64,000 nucleotides of DNA, from positions 248,001-312,000 of the forward strand of contig JAUSZU010000001.1 in assembly GCA_030817875.1 (NCBI GenBank), written 5' to 3'. The stretch's first letter is position 1. Every line of letters starts with the position of its first letter. Below, in pieces: positions 37,525-45,877 of this stretch. The translations under genes and the position numbers were made by a program. The notes beneath the pieces are model-generated. The model saw only the letters and a program-made list of their open reading frames with translations, was not told the origin of the DNA and did not search any database. Source of the stretch: Flavobacterium sp. W4I14. GTDB lineage: Bacteria; Bacteroidota; Bacteroidia; Sphingobacteriales; Sphingobacteriaceae.

Positions 37525-37899
37525 ATGTTCACTTATCTAAAAGCACAGGCATCATCCTTAGTGGCCTCGGCAACAGATTTCGGTGTGACCATTCTTGCCG
37601 CAAATCTTTTTGGCTGGTGGTATCTGGCAGCAAGTATTACAGGTACGGTAGCAGGTGGAGCAGTTAATTTTTATGTGAACCGGAAATGGGTTTTCGAAAG
37701 TGAAGCTACCGTTATTAAATGGCAGGTGCTGAAATATATTTTGGTATGGGCCGGCAATCTGATTATCGTAACCGCGGGTGTGTTTGTGCTCACCCATTTT
37801 TTTAATCTCAATTATGTTCTCGCTAAAGTAGTTAGCTCAGTTATAACCGGGTTGAGTTACAATTATATCATGCAAAAGCAGTTTATTTTTTCAAGCTAA
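37525..37899 (+). CDS. GtrA-family membrane protein, candidate lipid flippase component
   Basis: The product is 124 aa with four membrane segments (about 10-30, 35-55, 72-95, 98-118) and GtrA landmarks: ATDFGVTILAANLFG, AGGAVNFYVNRKWVF and a C-terminal SYNYIMQKQFIF. GtrA proteins help flip polyprenyl-linked sugars or similar lipids across the inner membrane. Here, between a phosphatase and a barrel protein gene, it might flip an inositol lipid. It ends one base before the next start codon. Confidence 0.85.
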   Translation: MFTYLKAQASSLVASATDFGVTILAANLFGWWYLAASITGTVAGGAVNFYVNRKWVFESEATVIKWQVLKYILVWAGNLIIVTAGVFVLTHFFNLNYVLAKVVSSVITGLSYNYIMQKQFIFSS

Positions 37900-40443
37900 A
37901 TGAAACCGATCTATTCATTTTTTCTCCTCGTGGTGCTCAGTTTTATTTTGCAGGTAAATGCTTTTGGCCAAAGAACAGTAGTATCTGGCACCGTGCGCGA
38001 TGCGGTTACCAAAGAAACACTGCCCAATGTTTCCGTCTTTTTTAAAGACACTAAAATAGGGATACAGACCGATGTGAATGGAAAGTACACATTGGTTTCT
38101 CCCGATCCACAAAGCGAAATCACTTTTAACTATGTAGGTTATCGGGCAGTTTTTAAAAATGTTATGCCATCTGCAACGCAGGAACTCGATATTGCATTGG
38201 TTCCTGATTCAAAAGCTCTGGACGAAGTGGTCATTGTTGGTGGAAAAAAGGTGAGATACCGCAATAAAGATAATCCGGCGGTCGAATTGATCCGCCAGGT
38301 AATTGCCCATAAAGATGAAAACCGGATAAAGAGTTACAATACGGTGTCTTTTAGGCAGTATGAGAAGATGTTGTTTTCGTTGAGCAATGTTTCGGAAAAG
38401 TTTAAGAACAAAAAGATGTTCAGAAATTATCAGTTTTTATTTCAGGAACAGGATTCGACCTTAATTGGCGGAAAAAACCTCTTGCCGGTGTACATTCAGG
38501 AGCAACTAGCCGATAGTTACCTCAGTAAAGATCCAGAAAGAAATAAAACTGTTGTTATTGCCGAGAAACAGGTAAACTTCGATAGCAGGTACATCGATAA
38601 TAAAGGAATGAAAACCTATTTCGATAGGATGTATCAGGATATTGATATCTATAAAAATAACATCTCTGTAATCAGTAATGAGTTTTTAAGTCCGATTTCG
38701 GATGGGGCACCTGCTTTTTATAAGTTTTTTATTACCGATACGTTAAAAAATCAAAAGCCTGAGGTCATCGAGCTGTCTTTTACGCCACGCAATACAAACG
38801 ATATGTTGTTCGAAGGAAAGATTTATGTAACGAACGATAGCCATTACGCCGTTACCGGAGCTTCATTTGGGGTAAATAAAAACATTAACCTCAATTTTGT
38901 ACGTGGGTTAAAAGTTGATCTCGATTTTGAAGCCAACAACAAAGGTAAATACAGTTTGAGCAAAAGTAATCTGTTGGCCGATTTTGGTATTGGCAAAACC
39001 AAAGGCATAGGTTTTACCGGCGAGCGTACTGTTACCTATAAGAATTACCAGTTTGATGCGGTTCTGCCCGATACTATTTTTCAAGGGAAAAGTACCGTGG
39101 TGCAGGCCGATGCAGCAAAAAAAGACGATAAATTCTGGGAGCAAAACAGACTGGATACCATTTCGAAGAACCAGCTTAAGATTTACGGCAATATTGATAC
39201 CCTGCAAAACCTGCCATCTTTTAAACGGACGATGAAAATCGTTACGCTTTTATTTGCTGGCTATCAGAATCTGGGTCCTTACGAAATTGGTCCGGTAAAT
39301 ACATTTTACAGCTTTAACAATGTAGAAGGGTTGAGGCTGCGTATTGGGGGAAGAACAACACCCGAACTGAGTAAACGTTATTATTTCGAAAATTATTTGG
39401 CTTATGGGATTAAAGATGAGAAATGGAAGTTTTTCCTTTCCGGAACTTATTCGCTGAATAACAAATCGATCTACGAATTCCCCCAAAACTACGTGAGGGC
39501 CAGTTTTCAGCGCGACACTAAAATTCCCGGACAAGAGCTTCAGTTTGTGCAGGAAGATAATTTCCTGTTGTCGTTTAAGCGCGGGGTAAATGATATGCTG
39601 TTGTACAACGATTTTTACCGTTTAGATTATGTAAAAGAATTCGAAAACCACTTTTCTTATAACCTCGGCTTTAAAAAGTGGAGCCAAACGCCTGCCGGTG
39701 GACTCAATTACCTAAACGGAGCAAATCAATCTGTCAACCGGTTAAGTACCAGTGAAATTTCTCTGCAATTAAGGTACGCTCCGAATGAAAAGTTTTATCA
39801 GGGAAAAATATACCGTGTGCCCATTGCCGATCGTTATCCGGTATTTAATTTGCGTTATACTGCAGGTTTAAAGGGTGTTTTCGGTGGCGAATACAATTAC
39901 CATAACTTAATGGGCAGCATCGATAAACGTTTCTATTTATCGCAGTTAGGCTATAGCGATGTAACTTTCGAAGGTGGTTATATCGCCGGAAAAGTGCCGT
40001 TCCCTTTATTGGCCATACACCGGGCTAACCAAACTTATGCCTATCAGCTCAACTCTTACAACCTGATGAACTTCCTAGAGTTTGTGAGCGATCACTATGT
40101 GAGCATCAATATCGATCATAATTTTAATGGCTTCTTTTTTAATAAAGTACCGTTGATCAAAAAATTAAAGTTGAGAGAAGTGGTATCATTCAAAGCCTTA
40201 TATGGTGGATTGAGAAATGAAAATAACCCAAATTTCCAATCGGGATTGTACCAGTTTCCCGTTTACGAAAATGGCGCACAAAGAACTTATGCATTGGGTA
40301 ACGAGCCCTATATGGAAGGTAGTGTTGGTGTAGGCAATATCTTTAAACTATTAAGGGTCGACGTAGTGAAACGGTTCAACTACCTCAATAATCCAGAAGT
40401 TTCGGAATGGGGAATAAGGGCAAGGGTAAAATTTGATTTTTAA
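37900..40443 (+). CDS. DUF5686-type outer-membrane protein with CarboxypepD_reg-like domain
   Basis: The product is 847 aa with a signal peptide (to NAFGQ, about residue 24). A CarboxypepD_reg-like domain follows (GTVRDAVTKETLPNVSVFFKD), then a long beta-rich DUF5686 region with many aromatic strands, ending in EWGIRARVKFDF as expected for a barrel. There is no TonB plug, so it is not a classical receptor. The family is common in Bacteroidota and its function is unknown. Embedded in the inositol-sphingolipid cluster, it could help place these lipids in, or anchor them at, the outer membrane. That idea is speculative. Confidence 0.85.
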   Translation: MKPIYSFFLLVVLSFILQVNAFGQRTVVSGTVRDAVTKETLPNVSVFFKDTKIGIQTDVNGKYTLVSPDPQSEITFNYVGYRAVFKNVMPSATQELDIALVPDSKALDEVVIVGGKKVRYRNKDNPAVELIRQVIAHKDENRIKSYNTVSFRQYEKMLFSLSNVSEKFKNKKMFRNYQFLFQEQDSTLIGGKNLLPVYIQEQLADSYLSKDPERNKTVVIAEKQVNFDSRYIDNKGMKTYFDRMYQDIDIYKNNISVISNEFLSPISDGAPAFYKFFITDTLKNQKPEVIELSFTPRNTNDMLFEGKIYVTNDSHYAVTGASFGVNKNINLNFVRGLKVDLDFEANNKGKYSLSKSNLLADFGIGKTKGIGFTGERTVTYKNYQFDAVLPDTIFQGKSTVVQADAAKKDDKFWEQNRLDTISKNQLKIYGNIDTLQNLPSFKRTMKIVTLLFAGYQNLGPYEIGPVNTFYSFNNVEGLRLRIGGRTTPELSKRYYFENYLAYGIKDEKWKFFLSGTYSLNNKSIYEFPQNYVRASFQRDTKIPGQELQFVQEDNFLLSFKRGVNDMLLYNDFYRLDYVKEFENHFSYNLGFKKWSQTPAGGLNYLNGANQSVNRLSTSEISLQLRYAPNEKFYQGKIYRVPIADRYPVFNLRYTAGLKGVFGGEYNYHNLMGSIDKRFYLSQLGYSDVTFEGGYIAGKVPFPLLAIHRANQTYAYQLNSYNLMNFLEFVSDHYVSINIDHNFNGFFFNKVPLIKKLKLREVVSFKALYGGLRNENNPNFQSGLYQFPVYENGAQRTYALGNEPYMEGSVGVGNIFKLLRVDVVKRFNYLNNPEVSEWGIRARVKFDF

Positions 40444-40453
40444 GAAAAAAGCT

Positions 40454-41743
40454 ATGGAAAAAAATCTAAGAGACAGCCTGCAACAGGGCATATATAAGGT
40501 GATTAACCCTTTTGTAAAGGGACTGATAAAAATAGGTTTAACACCTAATGCGGTAACCACCATTGGCCTGATCCTGAATATCGGTGTGGCGGTTATTTTT
40601 GTGCTCGGTGCCGAAAAATCGAACCGCGGCGATATGTCATACATTGGCTGGGGAGGGGCGCTGGTGCTTTTTGCAGGCCTGTTTGATATGCTCGATGGTC
40701 AGGTGGCGCGATTGGGTAACATGAGCTCGAAGTTTGGAGCTTTGTACGATTCGGTGCTCGATCGCTACAGCGAAATGATTATGTTTTTAGGAATTTGTTA
40801 TTACCTGGTTGCGCATCATTATTTTTTAAGTTCCTTGTTTGCGTTTATCGCATTAATTGGCTCGATGATGGTGAGTTATACCCGTGCAAGGGCCGAGGGA
40901 TTAGGTGTGGAGTGTAAAGGTGGTTTAATGCAAAGGCCCGAAAGGGTAGTAACCATTGGCGTTTTTGCCATAGCCTGTGGTATTGCAGGTCATTTTATTG
41001 GTGGCAATTACAAAGTTTACATACCAGGTATTTCATTCCATGTTTTCGAAACGATGTCGATTTTTACCATGCCCATTACCCTAATGGCGGTATTGACTAA
41101 TATTACGGCTATTAAACGTTTACAAGAGGCCAAAAAAGGGCTCGAAGCGCAAGAATTTAATGAGCGAAAAGGAAATAACAAGGCGGCATTAATTGCCGGC
41201 TTGGTATTAATGGGAAGTTTAGCCGGAATGCTTTCTTTTAACGCAAATGCGCAGGGATCAGATCCTTCTCCGATTACTTTTCCAACGCCAAAAGATATCA
41301 GTAATCAGCTGTTTTATTTACAGCGCGATCCAAATACCAATACCATTATCTGCCAGTTAAATGTAGACAAACATGGCGAAGTAAATAAAGAACAGCCCGT
41401 AAATGTATTTTGGATGCGTTACGGAGATAAAGGCGAAAAGAAAGAGCTGAGTTATATCCAACGGAAATTTGCTTATGGTATTATCAGCAAAAATCTGGGT
41501 AACGGTCAGTTCGAACTGCGGTTTACCTCGCATAAAAAGTTGCCGATGTATTTAAATAAATCTGGTGCAGATAAAAAATACCATGTTTTTGCCACCATTA
41601 ACAATAAAAAAATGCAGTTGGAACGGATATTTCTTCGGATTGAGGGCGGTACTTTTTGGTTTCCGAATGTAAAATATGTAGAAATAAAAGGTTTTGATGC
41701 TTCAGAGCCTTCAAAGGTGTTAGTTGAAAGGATTAAGGTGTAG
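40454..41743 (+). CDS. CDP-alcohol phosphatidyltransferase fused to a DUF4833-like domain; candidate phosphatidylinositol-phosphate synthase
   Basis: The product is 429 aa. I start at the ATG 40454-40456, ten bases past the upstream stop. Residues about 10-215 are a membrane CDP-alcohol transferase with the complete motif D81-G82-x2-A85-R86-x8-G95-x3-D99-x3-D103. It should transfer inositol phosphate (or inositol) to CDP-diacylglycerol. At about residues 235-260 a membrane segment ends in NANAQ, like a signal-peptide cleavage site. A separate soluble domain of about 170 aa follows (FYLQRDPNTNTIICQLN, VNVFWMRYGDKGE, FFLRIEGG-like end), which I read as DUF4833. The frame is unbroken, so the fusion is real unless indels compensate. 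Confidence 0.85.
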   Translation: MEKNLRDSLQQGIYKVINPFVKGLIKIGLTPNAVTTIGLILNIGVAVIFVLGAEKSNRGDMSYIGWGGALVLFAGLFDMLDGQVARLGNMSSKFGALYDSVLDRYSEMIMFLGICYYLVAHHYFLSSLFAFIALIGSMMVSYTRARAEGLGVECKGGLMQRPERVVTIGVFAIACGIAGHFIGGNYKVYIPGISFHVFETMSIFTMPITLMAVLTNITAIKRLQEAKKGLEAQEFNERKGNNKAALIAGLVLMGSLAGMLSFNANAQGSDPSPITFPTPKDISNQLFYLQRDPNTNTIICQLNVDKHGEVNKEQPVNVFWMRYGDKGEKKELSYIQRKFAYGIISKNLGNGQFELRFTSHKKLPMYLNKSGADKKYHVFATINNKKMQLERIFLRIEGGTFWFPNVKYVEIKGFDASEPSKVLVERIKV

Positions 41744-42224
41744 CGGAGGGCGTTATTCGGACAATGTTGATTGTCATTCTGAGTGCAACGAAGAATCTTT
41801 TGATATGAGGTTGGGCGCTGTGTGTTATAGATTAGAGATTCTTCACTGCGTTCAGAATGACAGCGATTTGTCAGTCTGAGGGGAGTCGAAGACTTTGACT
41901 AAACGCTCACCCGATCCGTCATTTCGAGCGGAGTGCAGCGCAGTCGGGAACCCGAAGGCTCTGCGAAGCAAAATCTAAAAGATAGATCTCTCCATTCCGC
42001 TTTGCTTCAGTCGAGATGACGACTCATCTATCTTGATTTGTCACCAGATACATCATTTCGAGCGAAGTGTACGAAGCCGGTAAATCTATATCGATTTGTC
42101 AGTCTGAGCGGAGTCGAAGACCTATGTTCAGAATAATAAATTGTTTGAGGAAAAGATCCTGAAACAAATTCAGGATGACGATTAAATGTGAGGGTAGTCG
42201 AAGACCAGTTAAAAATATTACCAA
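41744..42224. repeat. 481-bp cluster of REP-like inverted repeats within the lipid gene cluster
   Basis: At least four units are visible: TGTCATTCTGA/TCAGAATGACA (41772-41862), GTCAGTCTGAG with GAGTCGAAGAC (41870-41893 and again 42099-42121), a GTCATTTCGAG...TCGAGATGAC pair (41919-42020), and a TCCTGAAACAAATTCAGGA hairpin (about 42155-42173). No gene is present. The cluster interrupts an otherwise tightly packed operon and may separate transcripts or alter mRNA stability. Confidence 0.8.
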
Positions 42225-42845
42225 ATGAAAAAGAATTTTGTTTCAAATTCAACAGCATCTATCAGGATGTTTAAAAATGACTTTTTAGAAAGCCTATCAA
42301 AAGTTAGGTTTTATGTACCGTTGATCGTGTATGTTCCGGTTATTGCTTTCCTTTTTTGGAAGGCGCTTTGGGAAATCGAGATGTCCGTTTTAAATTTTGC
42401 CGGTTGGTTTTTGTTGGGCCTGGCCATCTGGACCATTACCGAATACATCCTGCACCGCTATGTTTTCCATTTCGAGCCAGATGTGGAATGGGGCAAGAAA
42501 ATCCATTTTATTTTTCATGGTGTACACCACGATTACCCCAACGATGCGAAAAGGTTGGTGATGCCGCCTTCGGCCAGTATTCCTATGGCCTTAGGCTTTT
42601 ATTTTCTTTTCGATTGGTTATTGCCTGATACAGTGGTTTACCCATTTTTCTCTGGTTTTATGATCGGTTATCTCTTTTACGATATGGTGCATTATGCCCT
42701 TCATCATGCCAATTTTAAAAGTGGTTTCTGGAAACAGTTAAAACAGCACCATATGCTTCATCATTATTCCGATTCGACCAAGGGTTATGGGGTAAGCTGG
42801 ACTTTTTGGGATCATATTTTTAGATCTAATTTTGATAAAAAATAA
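42225..42845 (+). CDS. Fatty-acid hydroxylase superfamily protein, FA2H/Scs7-like
   Basis: The product is 206 aa, an integral membrane di-iron protein. The histidine clusters are EYILHRYVFH, HFIFHGVHHDYPND, HYALHHANF and HHMLHHYSD. HGVHH followed by RLVMPPSASIP closely recalls the eukaryotic fatty-acid 2-hydroxylase FA2H/Scs7, which hydroxylates the N-acyl chain of ceramide. In this context it probably makes 2-hydroxy-acyl ceramides; C4 hydroxylation of the base or a carotenoid hydroxylase role are alternatives. It overlaps none of its neighbours, with 1 bp to the next chosen start. Confidence 0.87.
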   Translation: MKKNFVSNSTASIRMFKNDFLESLSKVRFYVPLIVYVPVIAFLFWKALWEIEMSVLNFAGWFLLGLAIWTITEYILHRYVFHFEPDVEWGKKIHFIFHGVHHDYPNDAKRLVMPPSASIPMALGFYFLFDWLLPDTVVYPFFSGFMIGYLFYDMVHYALHHANFKSGFWKQLKQHHMLHHYSDSTKGYGVSWTFWDHIFRSNFDKK

Positions 42846-42846
42846 C

Positions 42847-43788
42847 ATGCAGCAAGAGGCATTGCTTAAAAACAGTTTTTATAATCTTCGGAATATTTAT
42901 CTAACAGTTGCTATCTCTGTTGGATATCTATTGTTATCAGTGCTGCTGGTTGGCTTTAAAACCGATCAGCTGGTGCTGATTTTTATTTTTAATGCTTTGT
43001 TTTATATCTCGAAGGGAACCAGGCAGTTTATCCTTGGCTTTTCGATCTTTATTGTCTATTGGATACTGTTTGATTACATGAAAGCCTTTCCAAACTATCT
43101 TTTTAATACGGTACATATTGAAGATTTATATGACCTGGAAAAAAATACTTTCGGCATTAACTACCATGGCTTAATACTTACACCTAACGAGTATTGGAAA
43201 ATAAACAGTACTGCGTTTTTAGATGTATTGACAGGGCTTTTCTACCTGATGTGGGTACCTGTTCCGCTGGCCTTCGCTACTTATCTTTTCTTTAAGAATA
43301 AGGAACAGTTTGTTCGGTTCTCGCTCACCTTTGTTTGGGTAAATTTGTTAGGTTTTGTGTTGTACTACATTTTTCCGGCTGCACCGCCATGGTATGTGCA
43401 GGAACATGGCTTCGAGTTTATCGCCAAAACTGCCGGCAATACTGCTGGATTGGCCCGGTTTGACCATTATTTTAACATTACACTTTTTCATGGTATATAC
43501 AGCAAAGGTTCTAATGTATTTGCGGCTATGCCATCGCTGCACTCATCTTATCCTGTTATTGTTGTTTATTATGGTTTAAAAAACCGCTTGGGTAAGATCA
43601 ATATTTTCTTTGCTGCTGTAATGCTTGGCATCTGGTTTTCGGCTGTTTATACCAGTCATCATTATACGCTTGATGTATTGGCCGGATTAAGCTGCGCATT
43701 TTTGGGTATTATCTCTTTCAATTATTTAATACGGAATACTAAGTTGAAACAGTTTGCAGAAAATATGATAAGAGTTATTGGTAATTAG
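42847..43788 (+). CDS. PAP2-superfamily membrane protein, AUR1-like inositolphosphorylceramide synthase candidate
   Basis: The product is 313 aa, starting at the ATG 42847-42849 just past the hydroxylase stop. About seven membrane segments surround two catalytic motifs: MPSLHS (His232) and SHHYTLD (His272, Asp276). PAAPPWYV precedes them, as in fungal AUR1 and related inositol phosphotransferases. AUR1 moves phosphoinositol from phosphatidylinositol to ceramide. With ceramide and phosphatidylinositol genes next door, that reaction is the best prediction. Generic lipid phosphatase activity (PAP2) is the alternative. Confidence 0.85.
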   Translation: MQQEALLKNSFYNLRNIYLTVAISVGYLLLSVLLVGFKTDQLVLIFIFNALFYISKGTRQFILGFSIFIVYWILFDYMKAFPNYLFNTVHIEDLYDLEKNTFGINYHGLILTPNEYWKINSTAFLDVLTGLFYLMWVPVPLAFATYLFFKNKEQFVRFSLTFVWVNLLGFVLYYIFPAAPPWYVQEHGFEFIAKTAGNTAGLARFDHYFNITLFHGIYSKGSNVFAAMPSLHSSYPVIVVYYGLKNRLGKINIFFAAVMLGIWFSAVYTSHHYTLDVLAGLSCAFLGIISFNYLIRNTKLKQFAENMIRVIGN

Positions 43789-43835
43789 AAGCCCAGTAGC
43801 CGATCTTACACCATTAATATCTCTTATCATATTTT
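43760..43835. terminator. 15-bp inverted repeat between convergent genes, likely bidirectional terminator
   Basis: AAAATATGATAAGAG (43760-43774, inside the end of the PAP2 gene) is complementary to CTCTTATCATATTTT (43821-43835, just before the methyltransferase stop). The 46-nt loop is long, so this may act as a stability hairpin as much as a terminator. Confidence 0.5.
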
Positions 43836-43836
43836 A

Positions 43837-44559
43837 TTATTTTATAGCACCAAAAGCTGCAAAATAAGAGTTTTTATGCAGAATTTCGGTAACGCTAAAC
43901 CCAACTTTTTGCAATAGAGCCAGTTGATAGTTTAAAGAACGCGGGGTATCTTCATATTCAATATAATCAAATACCTTTTGCTTATATTCCGCACCGCCAA
44001 GTGTTTCAAGGTAGGCCCCGTATTGCTCCTGAAAAAGATGATCGATCAATACAGAATCGTGTGCAATGAGGTCTGAAATCCAGATACTACCTCCAGGTTT
44101 TAAAGCCTGGTAAACTTTAGTAAAAACAAGTTCCCAATCGGCATCGGTGCGCAAATGATGAAATGTTGCAGCAGCAAGTATTATATCGAAATGATTCTCG
44201 GGTAAATTAAGGTTACGCATATCGTCCTGTATAACGTTTACTGTTCCGGTAGTTTGCACCGATACCCTATCTCTTGCACGTTCCAGCATCGGTAAACTCA
44301 AGTCGTTAAGTGTACAGTTGAGATTTGGGATTTTGCTGAGCATTTTTAACGTGTAATTGCCTGCACCACATCCAATATCCAACAGTTCTTTTGCATTTGG
44401 ATTAATATATTTGGCCGCTCCGGTGCAAAGCTCCATGGTAAGCGGTGCATCGATGGTCGTTTGTTGTCCACTCTCCAAGTTCGAGAAACGTTCTACATCG
44501 TTATCAAACCTTGTTTTAATTTCTTCATTTGTTGCCTTATGCGAATAATCTTTATTCAT
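43837..44559 (-). CDS. Class I SAM-dependent methyltransferase
   Basis: The product is 240 aa. The SAM-binding motif I is ELLDIGCGAGNYTLKML (residues about 60-76). NVIQDDMRNLNLPENHFDIILAAATFHHL covers the acidic and post-I region, and LKPGGSIWISDLIAHD completes the fold. The substrate cannot be told. It is divergent from the LysR gene with 91 bp between the start codons, so that regulator probably controls it. The 3' end converges with the PAP2 gene. Confidence 0.9.
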   Translation of the reverse strand: MNKDYSHKATNEEIKTRFDNDVERFSNLESGQQTTIDAPLTMELCTGAAKYINPNAKELLDIGCGAGNYTLKMLSKIPNLNCTLNDLSLPMLERARDRVSVQTTGTVNVIQDDMRNLNLPENHFDIILAAATFHHLRTDADWELVFTKVYQALKPGGSIWISDLIAHDSVLIDHLFQEQYGAYLETLGGAEYKQKVFDYIEYEDTPRSLNYQLALLQKVGFSVTEILHKNSYFAAFGAIK

Positions 44560-44595
44560 TGCTTTAATTTTTTTGTAAAGTTAGTGCTGTTGATC

Positions 44596-44610
44596 ATATT
44601 TGTAAAATAT
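44596..44610. promoter_or_regulatory. LysR-type operator candidate
   Basis: ATATTTGTAAAATAT is a palindrome around a 3-bp centre with the T-N11-A spacing of LysR-family sites. It lies midway in the 91-bp space between the divergent methyltransferase and LysR genes. Confidence 0.45.
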
Positions 44611-44650
44611 CAATTTTAGCATAAAACGATACCTATTAAGTATTATAAAT

Positions 44651-45538
44651 ATGGAGCTCAGACATTTGTTGTATTTTAAAACTGTTGCAGAAGAACTTCA
44701 TTTTACCAAGGCTGCAGCAAAACTTTTCATCTCGCAGCCCCCCTTGAGCAGGCAGATTAAAGAACTTGAAGAAGAACTCGAAGTACAATTGTTTACCAGG
44801 AGTAATAAGCGGGTTGCATTAACAAATGCCGGAAAGTACTTTAAGACTGAAGTAGATGCTATGTTTGCCAAACTGGAAGAGAGTAAAGAAGTGGTCCGTA
44901 AAATTCATGATGGCGTTAGTGGCGAATTAAAGATTGGCTACATCAGTTCGGTTTACCAATCGCAACTGGCAGAAATTTTAAAATTAATGCACCAGGAATT
45001 CCCTTATTTGAAGACGAGTTTATTCGAAGTGCCCACACTTGCTCAAATTAAAGAGCTGGAACATGGTGGTTTAGATGTGGGGATTTTAAGAGCACCGGTT
45101 CTATCAGAAAAATTGAAAGTAGAATCTTTGTTTTTTGATCCATTTGTAGTGGTTATTCCTTTAACAGACCAAAAAATTGATGCGAAGAACGGACTTGCTG
45201 ATTTTTTGAAGAAAAGCCCGTTTATATTCTTTAATAAAGATTTTGCGCCTCAGTATAACCAGAAACTGATGGAAATTTGCCAGCGGATGGGCTTTAGTCC
45301 CGATATTACCCACGAGGCCAACAATGTACACTCCATATTACAATTGGTAGAAGCAGGCCTGGGGGTATCTATTTTGCCATTGTCGTTAAAAAAACAATAT
45401 GCACAGTTGAAAGTATCTTTTATTGAATTTGATGCTATTCCGGTCAACACAGAGGTGGTACTGGCTTATAAAGAATCAAATAAAAATCCGGCGTTAAGCT
45501 GGTTTATTAAATATTATGCCGAGTTAAAAATCAATTGA
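44651..45538 (+). CDS. LysR-family transcriptional regulator
   Basis: The product is 295 aa. The winged HTH is at the start (MELRHLLYFKTVAEELHFTKAAAKLFISQPPLSRQIKELE), and a periplasmic-binding-protein-like effector domain runs from about residue 90 to the end (SGELKIGYISSVYQSQLAEIL, GVSILPLSLKKQY). This is the BenM/CatM-like length and layout. It is divergent from the methyltransferase gene, its likely target, and probably autoregulates. The effector is unknown. Confidence 0.93.
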   Translation: MELRHLLYFKTVAEELHFTKAAAKLFISQPPLSRQIKELEEELEVQLFTRSNKRVALTNAGKYFKTEVDAMFAKLEESKEVVRKIHDGVSGELKIGYISSVYQSQLAEILKLMHQEFPYLKTSLFEVPTLAQIKELEHGGLDVGILRAPVLSEKLKVESLFFDPFVVVIPLTDQKIDAKNGLADFLKKSPFIFFNKDFAPQYNQKLMEICQRMGFSPDITHEANNVHSILQLVEAGLGVSILPLSLKKQYAQLKVSFIEFDAIPVNTEVVLAYKESNKNPALSWFIKYYAELKIN

Positions 45539-45877
45539 TTTTCAATAAGATAAGTATAATGAAATCCAGTACCGTTAATCAATATACATTGATTGACGAC
45601 CGATGAAATTGTAAGAAAGGCCGTTTTCTAATGGGAGGCAGTCATTTTTACAAATTTCAAAATCCTATAGCCACTCATTGGGTATTATTTTTCAAAAGAA
45701 ACGGTCAACTGCATAAAACACGGCCAGTAAAATGGATTGATGTAAAATTAGCCCCAAAAAGGTAGTTGATTTCCGATTTTCTACCATATCATTTCCGATT
45801 TTCACCTCTTTTAAACTTGTAAAAGCACAAATTTGCCGCAACCAAGATCAAAAGCCTGTGTTAAGGCTTAACACAAA
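45539..45877 (+). promoter_or_regulatory. Upstream region of the GH88 gene with a 22-bp-period direct repeat
   Basis: ATTTCCGATTTTC occurs twice at 45769-45781 and 45791-45803, two helical turns apart. A CAAATTTG -7-like box lies at 45828-45835. The nearer repeat would be at about -44, a good activator position. The rest of the 339 bp shows nothing I recognise. Confidence 0.55.
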
